64,000 nucleotides of DNA. Origin: Polynucleobacter sp. GTDB taxonomy: Bacteria > Pseudomonadota > Gammaproteobacteria > Burkholderiales > Burkholderiaceae. The stretch lies in contig NZ_JAUXZY010000001.1 in the NCBI RefSeq assembly GCF_030693775.1, forward strand, positions 1 to 64,000. Reading direction: 5' to 3'. Shown in pieces: positions 40,727-50,807 of this stretch. A program made the translations under genes and the position numbers. Positions within the stretch are counted from its first letter, which is position 1; every line of letters starts with the position of its first letter. The notes below the pieces were generated by a model. It made no database searches. It was not told where the DNA came from and saw only the letters and a program-made list of their open reading frames with translations.

Positions 40727-41413
40727 TTACTCCGCCAGTAAGGCCCCAGCCTGAAGGTGAAGCTGGCGAGCGCACCGACCTGCCAAAACCGCATCGTGGG
40801 TGACTAAAATCAAGGTCGATCCATTGGCCTGGTTTAGGTCAAATAAGAGATCGATCACCCTACCGCCACTGGCTTGGTCAAGGCTGCCAGTAGGCTCATC
40901 CGCAAACAAAATGGCTGGCTTGCCGACAAAAGCACGGGCTAAGGCAACGCGTTGCTGCTCACCACCCGATAAGGTTTTTTGGAAGTGGTTAAGGCGTGCG
41001 CTTAAACCCACTTTATCTAGCCAATACTGCGCCTGCTCCCGAGCGTCGCTCAGCGATATGCCGCGCAACTCCAAAGGTAGCATCACATTTTCTAAAGCGC
41101 TGAGATGCGGTATGAGCTGAAATGACTGAAACACGAAGCCAACGTGCTTACCGCATAATTGTGCCCGGCCGTCTTCATTCAATCTGGCGAGATTTTCTCC
41201 GACCAGTTCAACTACACCGCTACTGGGCGTATCTAGGCCAGCCAGTATGCTGAGCAAGGTGCTTTTTCCAGATCCCGATGCGCCCACAATCGCAACGCTT
41301 TCTCCGGCGCAGACGCTAAATGAAATGTCATGCAAAATAGTAAGCGGACCATCGCTGGTGTTGACCGCCTTACCCAGCTGCTGAGCGCGCAGCACAACGG
41401 ATTGATTGCTCAT
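40727..41413 (-). CDS. YbbA/LolD-type ABC transporter ATP-binding protein
   Basis: A 228-residue ABC ATPase: Walker A VGASGSGKSTLLSILAGLD (about 38-56), signature LSGGEQQRVALARAF and Walker B ILFADEPTGSLD. Sequence flavour (KHVGFVFQSFQLIPHLSALE) and divergent position next to a TesA-type esterase match E. coli ybbA, which is divergent from tesA. In E. coli ybbA is followed by the permease gene ybbP; here purL follows instead. It may work with a permease encoded elsewhere. Confidence 0.88.
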   Translation of the reverse strand: MSNQSVVLRAQQLGKAVNTSDGPLTILHDISFSVCAGESVAIVGASGSGKSTLLSILAGLDTPSSGVVELVGENLARLNEDGRAQLCGKHVGFVFQSFQLIPHLSALENVMLPLELRGISLSDAREQAQYWLDKVGLSARLNHFQKTLSGGEQQRVALARAFVGKPAILFADEPTGSLDQASGGRVIDLLFDLNQANGSTLILVTHDAVLAGRCARQLHLQAGALLAE

Positions 41414-41425
41414 AAGGAATATCGC

Positions 41426-42061
41426 TTGAAATTTTGCATTGCCACCATCTTACTCGGGCTCACATTAATCGGCCCAGCCCAGGCACAAGACCCTATTAAA
41501 CCCACCCTTTTGGTCACCGGCGATAGCCTCTCGGCTGAGTATGGGATTGCACGGGGAACTGGCTGGGTTGCGCTCCTGTCAAATCGCCTCAAGCAAGAAG
41601 GCAGTTCATGGGAAATTATGAACGCCAGCATCAGTGGCGAAACTACCTCTGGAGGCTTAACGCGCCTGCCTAAGTTATTGGCTCAGAAAAAACCCAAGCT
41701 GGTCATCATCGAATTAGGGGCAAACGATGCCTTGCGTGGCCTTCCGCTAGTAGAAACGGAAAAGAACATCCGGACCATGGTCGAGCTAAGCAAAAAATCA
41801 GGCGCTGACGTGCTGTTGATTGGTATGCGTATTCCGCCAAACTATGGCCAGGAATACACCCAGCAATTTGCGGGGCTTTTTGCGCGGATTGCAAAAAGCC
41901 AGCAGGTAGCTCTACTGCCTTTTTTCTTGGAGGGCGTCGCTCAGCGCAATGAACTCTTTCAAGCAGATCGGATTCATCCGAATGAGGCAGCACAGGCGAT
42001 TATGTTTCAGAACGTCTGGACTGCCCTGACGCCGTTCTATGGATTACTACTCAAAAAGTAA
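41426..42061 (+). CDS. tesA: SGNH-hydrolase arylesterase / lysophospholipase (TesA type)
   Basis: A periplasmic GDSL esterase. From the TTG at 41426 (AAGGAAT 5 nt upstream) there are 211 residues with a signal peptide cleaved near AQAQ (about residue 22). SGNH blocks are visible: GDSLSAEYG (Ser nucleophile), the Gly of SISGETTSGG, GANDALRG (Asn) and DRIHPNE (Asp, His). It may hydrolyse acyl esters or thioesters. It is divergent from the ybbA-like gene. Other starts in the frame (to 41330) would overlap that gene. Confidence 0.9.
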   Translation: MKFCIATILLGLTLIGPAQAQDPIKPTLLVTGDSLSAEYGIARGTGWVALLSNRLKQEGSSWEIMNASISGETTSGGLTRLPKLLAQKKPKLVIIELGANDALRGLPLVETEKNIRTMVELSKKSGADVLLIGMRIPPNYGQEYTQQFAGLFARIAKSQQVALLPFFLEGVAQRNELFQADRIHPNEAAQAIMFQNVWTALTPFYGLLLKK

Positions 42062-42081
42062 ATGAATTACTAATTTATAAG

Positions 42082-42258
42082 TCAATCGGTGGAATCTGAA
42101 AGTGCAATTTCTGCACGCTCACTCTGACTAGACCGCTCTCGGATCAAGAGTACTGGCTCATCAAACTCCAGCAATGCGGCTGTTATAGCGTCATGTAGCT
42201 CATGCTTTTGGATTGGGTTTTTAGCAAAAGACTCCGGAAAAGGTGTACTAGCTTCCAT
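42082..42258 (-). CDS. Small hypothetical protein downstream of ppiD (58 residues)
   Basis: A 58-codon frame starting ATG 42258, six bases after the ppiD stop, with the same orientation. It is acidic and Ser/Glu-rich (MEASTPFPESFAKNPIQKHE at the start), has no membrane segment and no motif I know. Position and codon quality suggest a real cotranscribed gene, but the Shine-Dalgarno is weak. It fills the 203-bp gap between tesA and ppiD. Confidence 0.5.
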   Translation of the reverse strand: MEASTPFPESFAKNPIQKHELHDAITAALLEFDEPVLLIRERSSQSERAEIALSDSTD

Positions 42259-42264
42259 ATCTTA

Positions 42265-43731
42265 TTAACCCCCGGCACTACCCGCACTTGCTTGCTTCAG
42301 AGGGTTAATCACTTTGACGTTAGCCTCGTTGCGCCAGAAGGACATAAATCCAACGAATTCTGCTTGAGCAGCCAGGGCTTGAATTTGTTGGGATTGCGCT
42401 TGTCGAACTTTCGCGTCGGCTGCAGGCGGTTGACGCACTTGCTCAATCCGATACAGCGTTGTGCCCGATCCCGCATTCGTAACCGAGATAACCGCAGGTA
42501 ACTTACCTGGATCAACTGCCATCACAGCATCTAAAGCGGGACCAACTAAGTTCGCAGGCTTGTTGCGGGAGACCCAAATTGGGGCAGCAAATCCAGCAGC
42601 ACTCGATGGATTTTTTTCAGCAGCAATAAAGCGCTCAGCGGCGGCGGCACTGGCCAGCTTTTCAGCACTACGCACAGTAACCTGGCGTTTAACTTCACTG
42701 GCTACCGCACTGTAAGGCAAAACTTCTGCCGGAAGTAACTGGGTTACACGGGCCGATACAAAGACCCCGGGAGTAATTTGCACTGCCTCAATATTGCGTT
42801 TGTTTTTTAAAGCATCATCACCAAAAAGCGCTTGAATCACTTTTTGATTGTTCAGAGGATGATCCGCTGGAAGCCCAGCTTTACCACCGCGGGACACTCC
42901 CTTAACCGACTGAATACTGAGCTTGAGCTTATCAGCAGCAGGCTTCAGGCTATCGGATTGATCGTAGGTTAGATTAGCAAACTGATCGGCTTTTTCACCA
43001 AAGGCCTTAGCATCTTCCTTGGGGTCGGCACGCAATACTAAAAACTCAATATCAATGCGTTCTGGTGTTTCAAATAAACGGGAGTTTGCCTTATAAAAAT
43101 CCTGCAGCTCAGCTTCAGTAGGATTTGCTTTTGAAACAAATTCAGCCGCCGTGAATTGAATCGACTGTACTTGACGCTCTGACTCATACAAGGCAGAAAT
43201 GATGTTGGCAATCTTAGGTGCCGGTAACTCAGTACGCGCTGCAGAGGTCACGAATTGCTGGATCATCAAGTCAAAACGCTGGCCACCTTCAAATTGCTCA
43301 ATGGTCATTCCGGCATTAGCCAAGAGCTGGCGATAGCGGGTGTTATCAAAACTTCCATCGGGCTTGTAGAGGGCCTTGATCTCGGGAATGGTCGCTAGGT
43401 TTTTGGTCAACGCTTGATCGCTAATACGTAACTGCAACTTGTTGACCGCGAAAGCTAAGAGGCGTTGCTGTAACAGTTCATCCAATACGGCCTGGCGAAA
43501 CGGCAGACTTTGTGCAATTTGGGAATTGGCCCCAACGCGCTCAGATTGACGCTTAGCTGAATTGTCGACCTCTTGGGCGGTAATGGCCTTGCCATTGACC
43601 TTGATTAAGTCGGTTTCTTGTTCGAAGAAATCGGTGTAGCCAGACACGCCAAAAAAAACAAAGGAAGGAACGATCAACAACATCACAAAGAACATCATGA
43701 ATCGCCGGTGCTGGCGTATGGAATCTAACAT
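42265..43731 (-). CDS. ppiD: PpiD-like periplasmic chaperone lacking a parvulin domain
   Basis: PpiD is an inner-membrane-anchored periplasmic folding factor near SecYEG. The 488-residue product has the PpiD N-terminus (LDSIRQHRRFMMFFVMLLIV with one membrane helix about 12-32, then DFFEQETDLIKVNGKAITAQ) and a SurA-N-like chaperone domain. After IEFLVLRADPKEDAK it passes directly to the post-parvulin segment FANLTYDQSDSLKPAADKL; none of the parvulin motifs (KHIL, NGGDLG, FGxHII) is present. E. coli PpiD has 623 residues. It is likely a chaperone without isomerase activity. Confidence 0.88.
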   Translation of the reverse strand: MLDSIRQHRRFMMFFVMLLIVPSFVFFGVSGYTDFFEQETDLIKVNGKAITAQEVDNSAKRQSERVGANSQIAQSLPFRQAVLDELLQQRLLAFAVNKLQLRISDQALTKNLATIPEIKALYKPDGSFDNTRYRQLLANAGMTIEQFEGGQRFDLMIQQFVTSAARTELPAPKIANIISALYESERQVQSIQFTAAEFVSKANPTEAELQDFYKANSRLFETPERIDIEFLVLRADPKEDAKAFGEKADQFANLTYDQSDSLKPAADKLKLSIQSVKGVSRGGKAGLPADHPLNNQKVIQALFGDDALKNKRNIEAVQITPGVFVSARVTQLLPAEVLPYSAVASEVKRQVTVRSAEKLASAAAAERFIAAEKNPSSAAGFAAPIWVSRNKPANLVGPALDAVMAVDPGKLPAVISVTNAGSGTTLYRIEQVRQPPAADAKVRQAQSQQIQALAAQAEFVGFMSFWRNEANVKVINPLKQASAGSAGG

Positions 43732-43833
43732 GAATGGGGTTTACCGATTAATGATCGCAGGGTTTATAAAAATGTCGGGGAGCGGTGAGCAGTCGAAATA
43801 TGAGGAAATCCAATCGAGATCACATATAGGGCA

Positions 43834-43909
43834 TGGTGGGCGCTGACGGGCTCGAACCGCCGACATTCTGCGTGTAAGGCAGACGCTCTACCAACTGAGC
43901 TAAGCGCCC
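43834..43909 (-). tRNA. tRNA-Val (TAC)
   Basis: A 76-nt tRNA on the minus strand with acceptor GGGCGCT/AGCGCCC, D arm TAGCTCAGTTGGTAGAGC, anticodon loop CTTACAC (TAC), T loop GTTCGAGCC and encoded CCA. The extra G at 43910 does not pair, so the 5' end is at 43909. It lies between lon and ppiD. Confidence 0.96.
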
Positions 43910-44009
43910 CATAAACAACCGAAATTGTACCCTTAGTCCAGTTCAGGCGCTTATTTTTTAGATTAAGCCTATGCCTGTCGTGCACATGGGGTACATTCCA
44001 GCGATCCAA

Positions 44010-46442
44010 TTAATGCTTTAAGACTTCCCCGCCCGATATACCAGGGGCAGCTTTACTGGCTTCTGCCGCCTTTTTGGCTAACTCGTCCGGACTTGGGTCT
44101 GGGAGCGCTTCAGGGTTGCGCTCCAAAGCAAGCTCCAAGACTTTATCGATCCAGCGCACGGGAACAATCTCGATTGCATTCTTGACGTTATCCGGGATGT
44201 CAATTAAGTCTTTGACATTCTCTTCCGGAATTAAGGCCAGCTTGATTCCGCCCCGGTGAGCTGCCAACAGCTTCTCTTTCAGGCCGCCAATCGGCAAAAC
44301 TTCGCCGCGCAAGGTAATTTCCCCGGTCATGGCGACATCCGAGCGCACTGGAATCCCAGTAAAGACGGAAACCAAGGCAGTGGTAATCGCAATACCGGCC
44401 GAAGGCCCATCCTTCGGAGTTGCACCCTCTGGAAAGTGAATGTGAATATCTTTTTTCTCAAAGGCCTCATCGGTAATACCCAGGGCGCGAGCACGTGAAC
44501 GCACTACGGTTCTGGCAGCCTCTACCGACTCTTTCATCACATCACCTAGAGAACCGGTACGTGTGATGACGCCTTTGCCTGGCATCAGCGCCGCTTCAAT
44601 GGTCAGCAGATCGCCGCCGACCTCAGTCCAAGCCAAGCCCGTCACTTGTCCGAGCTGATTCTCTTTTGCGGCTAAGCCGTAATCAAAGATCTTCACGGAG
44701 AGGAACTTCTCTAAATTATCCGCATCCACGGTAATGGGCGCAGCTTCTTTTTTGAGTAGTAACAGCTTCACTACCTTACGGCAAACCTTGCTGATTTCGC
44801 GCTCCAGTGAGCGCACGCCGGCTTCGCGGGTGTAGTAGCGAATCATGCTGCGAATCGCACTTTCTTCAATCTGCAGTTCACCCTTTTTCAAACCATTGTT
44901 TTTGATTTGCTTCGGAATTAAATAGTTCGTAGCAATGCTGGTTTTTTCATCCTCGGTATAGCCAGCGAGGCGAATCACCTCAAGGCGATCGAGGAGCGGA
45001 CCAGGAATGTTTAAAGAATTCGCGGTGGCGACAAACATCACATCGGACAGATCAAAGTCAACTTCAACGTAGTGATCTTGAAAGGTGTGGTTTTGTTCTG
45101 GATCGAGTACCTCGAGTAGCGCACTGGCCGGGTCACCCCGAAAATCCATACCCATCTTATCGACTTCATCCAATAAGAACAGAGGATTACGTACGCCCAC
45201 CTTAGCTAGGCTCGATAAAATCTTGCCCGGCATGGAGCCAATGTAAGTGCGTCGATGGCCACGAATTTCTGACTCATCCCGTACGCCGCCCAAGGCCATA
45301 CGCACAAATTTGCGGTTCGTGGCGCGTGCAATCGATTGGCCTAAGGATGTTTTACCAACACCAGGAGGGCCAACTAAGCACAAGATGGGAGCCTTCACGC
45401 GATCGACGCGTTGTTGTACTGCGAGGTACTCCAAGATGCGCTCTTTCACTTTATCAAGGCCATAGTGGTCCTGATCGAGCACCTTCTCGGCGTTACCTAA
45501 ATCATTATTGACCTTGCTTTTCTTTTTCCAAGGCAAGCCAACTAAAGTGTCGATGAAATTACGAATGACCGTTGCTTCAGCCGACATCGGCGACATCAGC
45601 TTGAGTTTTTTCAGTTCGGACTCGGCTTTTTTCAGTGCCTCTTTCGGCATCTTCGCCGCTTTGATGCGCTTCTCTAATTCCTCGAGATCAGCGCCCTCTT
45701 CGCCCTCACCTAACTCCTTCTGAATGGCTTTGACTTGCTCATTGAGGTAGTACTCGCGCTGGCTCTTTTCCATTTGGCGTTTCACGCGACCACGGATACG
45801 CTTCTCGACTTGCAGAATGTCGATTTCGCTCTCTAAGTCAGCCAATAAACTCTCTAAGCGCTTCACGACATCGGTCATTTCTAAGAGGCGCTGTTTTTGC
45901 TCGAGCTTCACGGGCAAATGCGCGCAGATGGTATCGGCTAGCCGGCTGGGATCATCAATGCCACCTAAGGAAGCCAGAATCTCCTGCGGAATCTTTTTGT
46001 TTAACTTCACGTACTGATCAAACTGCGCCATGATTGCGCGGCGCAGCGCTTCGGTCTCATGCGCATCGAGTGTGTCGATTGCTTTGGGCGTTGCTTCGCA
46101 ACTAAAGTAGCCCAGTGCGTCTTCAATTTGGCTCACCTCAGCACGCTGGGAACCCTCAACCAATACCTTCACGGTACCGTCGGGCAATTTGAGCATTTGC
46201 AAAATACTGGCGATGCAGCCGACATCGTATAAATCCTCCACCGAGGGCTCATCTTTTGCAGCTGTCTTTTGGGCAACCAATAAAACACTTTTGCCCGTTT
46301 CCATGGCAGCCTCGAGTGCTTTGATTGATTTGGGACGCCCTACGAATAAAGGGATCACCATATGGGGAAAGACAACTACGTCCCTCAAGGGGAGCAAAGG
46401 CAGTTGAATCGGTTCAGAGGGTAGTAATAAATGGCCAGGCAT
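44010..46442 (-). CDS. lon: ATP-dependent protease Lon
   Basis: Homo-oligomeric AAA+ protease for damaged and regulatory proteins. The 810 residues have the N-terminal substrate domain ([20 protein letters not shown]), the AAA+ module with Walker [12 protein letters not shown] and the catalytic Ser/Lys domain ([11 protein letters not shown] with the Ser, and Lys in [14 protein letters not shown]). AGGAGGATCC precedes ATG 46442. A sigma-32-like promoter is upstream. The clpX gene lies 180 bp upstream on the same strand, as in E. coli. Confidence 0.98.
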   Translation of the reverse strand: MPGHLLLPSEPIQLPLLPLRDVVVFPHMVIPLFVGRPKSIKALEAAMETGKSVLLVAQKTAAKDEPSVEDLYDVGCIASILQMLKLPDGTVKVLVEGSQRAEVSQIEDALGYFSCEATPKAIDTLDAHETEALRRAIMAQFDQYVKLNKKIPQEILASLGGIDDPSRLADTICAHLPVKLEQKQRLLEMTDVVKRLESLLADLESEIDILQVEKRIRGRVKRQMEKSQREYYLNEQVKAIQKELGEGEEGADLEELEKRIKAAKMPKEALKKAESELKKLKLMSPMSAEATVIRNFIDTLVGLPWKKKSKVNNDLGNAEKVLDQDHYGLDKVKERILEYLAVQQRVDRVKAPILCLVGPPGVGKTSLGQSIARATNRKFVRMALGGVRDESEIRGHRRTYIGSMPGKILSSLAKVGVRNPLFLLDEVDKMGMDFRGDPASALLEVLDPEQNHTFQDHYVEVDFDLSDVMFVATANSLNIPGPLLDRLEVIRLAGYTEDEKTSIATNYLIPKQIKNNGLKKGELQIEESAIRSMIRYYTREAGVRSLEREISKVCRKVVKLLLLKKEAAPITVDADNLEKFLSVKIFDYGLAAKENQLGQVTGLAWTEVGGDLLTIEAALMPGKGVITRTGSLGDVMKESVEAARTVVRSRARALGITDEAFEKKDIHIHFPEGATPKDGPSAGIAITTALVSVFTGIPVRSDVAMTGEITLRGEVLPIGGLKEKLLAAHRGGIKLALIPEENVKDLIDIPDNVKNAIEIVPVRWIDKVLELALERNPEALPDPSPDELAKKAAEASKAAPGISGGEVLKH

Positions 46443-46535
46443 GGGGCGGATCCTCCAAAGTAGTCAAACACTCAAAAAAGTCTCAAAAGTACCAAAAGCT
46501 ACTTAAAAGGGGTATTTCTATGAGCAGGATACTAC

Positions 46536-46565
46536 TTATATGGGTTTGGGCTGCGGGATTACAAG
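46536..46565 (-). promoter_or_regulatory. Sigma-32-like heat-shock promoter of lon
   Basis: On the minus strand CTTGTAA (46565-46559), a 14-nt spacer and CCCATATAA (46544-46536) resemble the sigma-32 consensus CTTGAAA-N13-14-CCCCATNT. It lies between clpX and lon and would give a leader of about 85 nt. Confidence 0.6.
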
Positions 46566-46622
46566 AGTAAAAACGCAAAAAAGTGACAAAAACAAGTCAA
46601 AAACAGCCGAAAAAAGACGAAA

Positions 46623-48002
46623 TTAGGCTTTTTTCGACAATTCCTGCTTTTCAGCAGGGGATTCACTCTGCTTGTAGACGAGCAGCGGCTTACCTAGACC
46701 CTGAATACTGCTTTCATCAATCACCACTTTTTGAACATTGCGCAGGGATGGCAAGTCATACATGACATCCATTAATGCGCCCTCCAGGATGGAGCGCAGA
46801 CCACGAGCTCCGGTTTTACGTGCAATGGCTTTCTTGGCAATCGCTGAAAGAGCTTCGGGGCGGACTTCAAGCTCAGCGCCCTCCATGGTCAGCAAGGCTT
46901 GGTATTGCTTCACCAGCGCATTCTTGGGTTCAGTCAAGATTTGTACCAAGGCCGTTTCGTCGAGCTGAGCTAAGGTGGTTAACACTGGCAAACGGCCAAT
47001 TAGCTCCGGAATTAAGCCGAACTTAATCAGATCCTCTGGCTCCACTTCCTTGAGGAGCTCGCTAGAGCCGCGGTCATCTTTGCCAGGCACCTCAGCACTG
47101 AAGCCGATGCCCGTTTTAGCGGTACGCTGCTGAATCACTTTCTCTAAGCCATCAAATGCACCGCCGCAGATAAAGAGAATATTGGTTGTATCGACTTGCA
47201 AGAAGTCTTGATTGGGGTGTTTACGGCCGCCTTGCGGAGGCACAGATGCCATGGTTCCCTCAACCAATTTCAATAGTGCCTGCTGCACGCCCTCACCCGA
47301 AACGTCACGAGTGATGGAGGGGTTATCTGACTTGCGTGAAATCTTGTCAATCTCATCGATATAAACAATACCGCGCTGGGCTTTTTCGACGTTGTAATCG
47401 CAGGCCTGCAACAGCTTTTGAATAATGTTCTCAACGTCCTCGCCAACATAGCCGGCTTCCGTTAAGGTGGTTGCATCGGCCATCACAAAGGGAACATCGA
47501 GCAGACGTGCCAGTGTTTGCGCCAATAAAGTCTTGCCTGAACCGGTTGGGCCAATAAGCAAAATATTACTTTTGGCTAGCTCAACGCCATCGACCATCGC
47601 CTTGGCTGGTAATTTGGATTGTTTGGTTTCGGCTGCTGATTTATTGTCTTTGGCATCAGCCGCACCCTCTAACTTCTCTTTTTTGGGTACAGGCAAATAT
47701 TGCAAGCGCTTGTAGTGGTTGTACACCGCCACTGCTAAGGTTTTTTTCGCTTGATCCTGACCAATTACATACTGATCTAAGTCGGCACGAATCTCGTGTG
47801 GTGTAGGTAGGCCGCCATCACCTTTTTCAGACGGGAGATTGGCTAACTCTTCTTGAATGATGTCGGTACATAAGTCGATGCACTCATCGCAAATGAATAC
47901 CGAGGGACCTGCAATGAGTTTTTTGACTTCGTGTTGGCTCTTCCCGCAAAACGAGCAATAAAGCAGCTTGTCAGCTGAAGCGGGCGTTTTGGAATCACTC
48001 AA
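46623..48002 (-). CDS. clpX: ATP-dependent Clp protease ATP-binding subunit ClpX
   Basis: AAA+ unfoldase that feeds ClpP. The 459 residues have the zinc-binding N-domain ([20 protein letters not shown] and CDECIDLC), Walker [13 protein letters not shown], Walker [11 protein letters not shown] and the pore loop GYVGEDVEN. The stretch around residues 105-125 is a charged insertion ([13 protein letters not shown]). It starts next to the clpP stop, as usual for the pair. Confidence 0.98.
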   Translation of the reverse strand: MSDSKTPASADKLLYCSFCGKSQHEVKKLIAGPSVFICDECIDLCTDIIQEELANLPSEKGDGGLPTPHEIRADLDQYVIGQDQAKKTLAVAVYNHYKRLQYLPVPKKEKLEGAADAKDNKSAAETKQSKLPAKAMVDGVELAKSNILLIGPTGSGKTLLAQTLARLLDVPFVMADATTLTEAGYVGEDVENIIQKLLQACDYNVEKAQRGIVYIDEIDKISRKSDNPSITRDVSGEGVQQALLKLVEGTMASVPPQGGRKHPNQDFLQVDTTNILFICGGAFDGLEKVIQQRTAKTGIGFSAEVPGKDDRGSSELLKEVEPEDLIKFGLIPELIGRLPVLTTLAQLDETALVQILTEPKNALVKQYQALLTMEGAELEVRPEALSAIAKKAIARKTGARGLRSILEGALMDVMYDLPSLRNVQKVVIDESSIQGLGKPLLVYKQSESPAEKQELSKKA

Positions 48003-48656
48003 TTAGGGGCGCTTATCAATAACTTTGTCGATTAAACCGTAATCACGGGCTTGATCTGCAGACATGAAATTATCGCGATCCGTATCTTTTGCAATGGTCT
48101 CAATCGACTGTCCAGTGCGATCAGACAAAATCTGATTGAGGCGTTCACGTAAATACAAAATTTCACGCGCCTGAATTTCAATATCCGATGCCTGACCGCG
48201 TGCGCCACCGAGTGGCTGGTGAATCATCACACGGGAATTAGGCAAGGCATAACGCTTGCCCTTTGCGCCGGCACACAATAAGAAAGCGCCCATGCTGGCA
48301 GCCATACCCATACACAAAGTACTCACATCTGGCTTGATAAATTGCATCGTATCGAAAATAGCCAGGCCAGCAGACACAGAGCCGCCAGGCGAATTGATGT
48401 AGAGCGAGATTTCTTTATCGGGATTTTCGCTCTCGAGAAACAGGAGTTGCGCAATCACCAAATTAGCCGTTTGATCATTCACTTCGCCGACTAAGAAAAC
48501 AACACGCTCTTTTAAAAGGCGGGAGTAAATATCATATGCGCGCTCACCGCGGCCCGAGGTTTCAATGACCATCGGAACCATACCAAGACCGCGGGTTTCT
48601 AGGTCACCGGCAGAGGCATTGCTGGCATTGAAAAAATGGGAATCAGTACGGTTCAT
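48003..48656 (-). CDS. clpP: ATP-dependent Clp protease proteolytic subunit ClpP
   Basis: Serine protease that forms a tetradecameric chamber. The 217-residue product has the catalytic Ser in [13 protein letters not shown] and His in [11 protein letters not shown], with [18 protein letters not shown] (catalytic Asp region) after it. The N-terminal extension of about 20 residues is normal for the proenzyme. Order tig-clpP-clpX-lon is conserved. Confidence 0.98.
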   Translation of the reverse strand: MNRTDSHFFNASNASAGDLETRGLGMVPMVIETSGRGERAYDIYSRLLKERVVFLVGEVNDQTANLVIAQLLFLESENPDKEISLYINSPGGSVSAGLAIFDTMQFIKPDVSTLCMGMAASMGAFLLCAGAKGKRYALPNSRVMIHQPLGGARGQASDIEIQAREILYLRERLNQILSDRTGQSIETIAKDTDRDNFMSADQARDYGLIDKVIDKRP

Positions 48657-48682
48657 GCGAATGGGCTTTCATGGGCAATCGA

Positions 48683-50017
48683 TTAATTAAGCTTACTTAG
48701 TTCTTCAAAGCTTACTGCTTTATCGGTAATTGTGCCAAGGCCGCTGACATACTGAATCACATTGGCCTCTAGCACTACAGATTCCACATCTTTTAAGCGA
48801 CGGGGATCGCTATAGAACCAACGCACCACCTCTTTTGGATCTTCATAGGTTGAAGCTTGCTCTTCAATCTCGGCTTTGATTTGGTCCGGGGTAGCAACCA
48901 GATTTTGCTGCTTAACGAGGTCGCTAAGGATTAAACCGAGGCGAACCCGCTTTTGGGCTTGCTCTGCAAACATTTCTGCAGGAATGGGTGCATCTTTGGC
49001 ATTCGGGATACCGCGCTGCATTAAATCTTGACGCGCCATTTCAACTAAGCGCTCTTGCTCGCTGGCAATCAGCGACTTGGGTACATCTAGCTCGCAGAGT
49101 TTTTCGAGTTGATCCATCACTTCATTCTTGAGCAAAGCCGTCGTGCGGCGCTTAACTTCACGCTCTAAATTCTCACGCACTTCACTGCGCATCTTGGCAA
49201 CGCCCTCAGTTACACCGAGAGAAAGAGCAAAGGCATCATTCACTTCCGGCATGTGGGGCCAATTGACTTGCTTCACGGTAACAGTGAACTCTGCTGTTTT
49301 TCCAGCAACATCTTTGCCGTGGTAATCATCAGGAAACTTCAATGGGAAAGTTTTGCTCTCTCCATTTTTAAGGCCCAGTGCTGCTGCCTCAAACTCGGGC
49401 AACATGCGGCCTTCACCCAACACAAACTCGAAGCCTTCTGCTTTACCGCCGGCAAACTCCACGCCGTCAATCTTGCCAACAAAGTCAATGGTGATTTTGT
49501 CGCCGCTCTGGGCTGCGAGGTTACTGCCGCCGTCGCCATGCTCACCAACAACGCCTCGTGGGTGGTAATGCACTTGCTGCTTGCGCAATACATCCAGCGC
49601 GCGATCGATTTCGACATCGCCAATCGTCGTGGTGTAACGACTGACTGCTGCTTTACTCAGGTCGCCAATCTTCACTTCAGGCAGAACTTCAAAGAAAGCC
49701 TCAAACACAATTGGGTCAGCGCCAATTTCACTCTTTGGCTCAAGGCGAGGCTGCCCTGCTAACAAAATGCCCTCTTTCTTACTCAGCTCAAAGAAGAGCT
49801 CGGATGCTTTATCAAATTGCACCTCGAAATCGACTTGCATGCCGTACTGCTGCTCAACCACTTTTGGGGGCACCTTGCCTGGACGAAAGCCCGCCATTTT
49901 AATGGTCTTACCGACTTTAGCCAAACGAGCGGCACGGGCTTTTGCTAAGTCAGCACGTGGAATTTCCAAGGTCATCTTGCGGTCTAATTGACCTAAATTT
50001 TCTATCTGCAAAGCCAT
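48683..50017 (-). CDS. tig: Trigger factor
   Basis: Ribosome-associated chaperone with FKBP-type isomerase domain. From ATG 50017 the product has 444 residues with the ribosome-binding domain (signature [20 protein letters not shown], containing GFRxGKxP), the FKBP insert ([20 protein letters not shown]) and the C-terminal helical chaperone domain. The frame is open to 50062 but the longer form is not conserved, and AGAAGAGACGAG lies before 50017. tRNA-Leu is directly upstream. Confidence 0.97.
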   Translation of the reverse strand: MALQIENLGQLDRKMTLEIPRADLAKARAARLAKVGKTIKMAGFRPGKVPPKVVEQQYGMQVDFEVQFDKASELFFELSKKEGILLAGQPRLEPKSEIGADPIVFEAFFEVLPEVKIGDLSKAAVSRYTTTIGDVEIDRALDVLRKQQVHYHPRGVVGEHGDGGSNLAAQSGDKITIDFVGKIDGVEFAGGKAEGFEFVLGEGRMLPEFEAAALGLKNGESKTFPLKFPDDYHGKDVAGKTAEFTVTVKQVNWPHMPEVNDAFALSLGVTEGVAKMRSEVRENLEREVKRRTTALLKNEVMDQLEKLCELDVPKSLIASEQERLVEMARQDLMQRGIPNAKDAPIPAEMFAEQAQKRVRLGLILSDLVKQQNLVATPDQIKAEIEEQASTYEDPKEVVRWFYSDPRRLKDVESVVLEANVIQYVSGLGTITDKAVSFEELSKLN

Positions 50018-50073
50018 TCTCGTCTCTTCTATAAAGATCAGGTTATGTGAAGCCCAAGCCAAGGTAAGCCTTG

Positions 50074-50160
50074 TGGTGCGAGGAGGGGGACTCGAACCCC
50101 CACACCATTTCTGGCGTCAGGACCTAAACCTGGTGCGTCTACCAATTTCGCCATCCTCGC
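50074..50160 (-). tRNA. tRNA-Leu (TAG)
   Basis: An 87-nt class II tRNA on the minus strand with acceptor GCGAGGA/TCCTCGC, D arm GGCGAAATTGGTAGACGC, anticodon loop TTTAGGT (TAG), a long variable arm (TGGCGTC... region) and encoded CCA. It is located 56 nt upstream of tig in the same direction. Confidence 0.96.
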
Positions 50161-50270
50161 GAATACCGCAGACAATACCCTGCTTAAACTTCACTCTAAG
50201 AGGTCGATTCTACAATGATCAAGGGTTTAGGCTGGTTTAAAGCCGTATTTGAGAATCAGAAGAATCTTAC

Positions 50271-50783
50271 TTAGGCTAAATAAACCAATGCAACGGCATG
50301 GACAGCAATCCCCTCACCTCGCCCAAGATGCCCTAATAATTCATTGGTTTTTGCTTTTAGATTGACTTGATTGACCGCGACACCGAGGTCAGCGGCGATA
50401 TGAACCCGCATCTCAGGCAAAAAGCCTGCTAGTTTGGGTTGTTGGCAAATGATCGTGGCATCGACGTTGCCAACCCGGTAACCAGCCTCAATAACGCATT
50501 CCAGGGCTCGCCTGAGCAAAATGCGGCTATCCATGTTTTTAAATTGCGGGTCGTTATCTGGGAAAAGCTGTCCAATGTCATTCAGACCTGCAGCCCCCAA
50601 TAAAGCATCCGTCAATGCATGCAACAGCGCATCGGCATCCGAATGACCCAGCAATCCTTTGCCGAAGGGGACCTTGACGCCGCCCAAAATCAGCGGGCGA
50701 CCCTCCACTAAGGCGTGGACATCGTAGCCCTGACCAATTCGAAATGGTGGTCCGTTTTGTTCTGCGGGGTGTCCTGAAGCCAT
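50271..50783 (-). CDS. ispF: 2-C-methyl-D-erythritol 2,4-cyclodiphosphate synthase
   Basis: Fifth enzyme of the MEP isoprenoid pathway. The 170-residue protein has the metal motif [32 protein letters not shown] (DxH-type ligands) and [20 protein letters not shown] chose ATG 50783 because AGGAGAAGAA lies just before it; the first ATG of the frame is 50801. The N-terminus before [10 protein letters not shown] is longer than in E. coli. It lies directly downstream of ispD. Confidence 0.95.
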   Translation of the reverse strand: MASGHPAEQNGPPFRIGQGYDVHALVEGRPLILGGVKVPFGKGLLGHSDADALLHALTDALLGAAGLNDIGQLFPDNDPQFKNMDSRILLRRALECVIEAGYRVGNVDATIICQQPKLAGFLPEMRVHIAADLGVAVNQVNLKAKTNELLGHLGRGEGIAVHAVALVYLA

Positions 50784-50807
50784 TTCTTCTCCTGCTTTCA
50801 TCGAGTA

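Noticed and set aside
43764..44009. 81-residue minus-strand frame upstream of ppiD
   Set aside because: It spans tRNA-Val and has no domain; a tRNA shadow.
46518..46571. Plus-strand 16-codon frame with AGGGG before ATG in the clpX-lon gap
   Set aside because: The Shine-Dalgarno-like run is complementary to the lon leader and the frame overlaps the predicted sigma-32 promoter; too short to support.
49253..49762. 169-residue plus-strand frame
   Set aside because: Antisense to the trigger factor gene; no domain or ribosome site.
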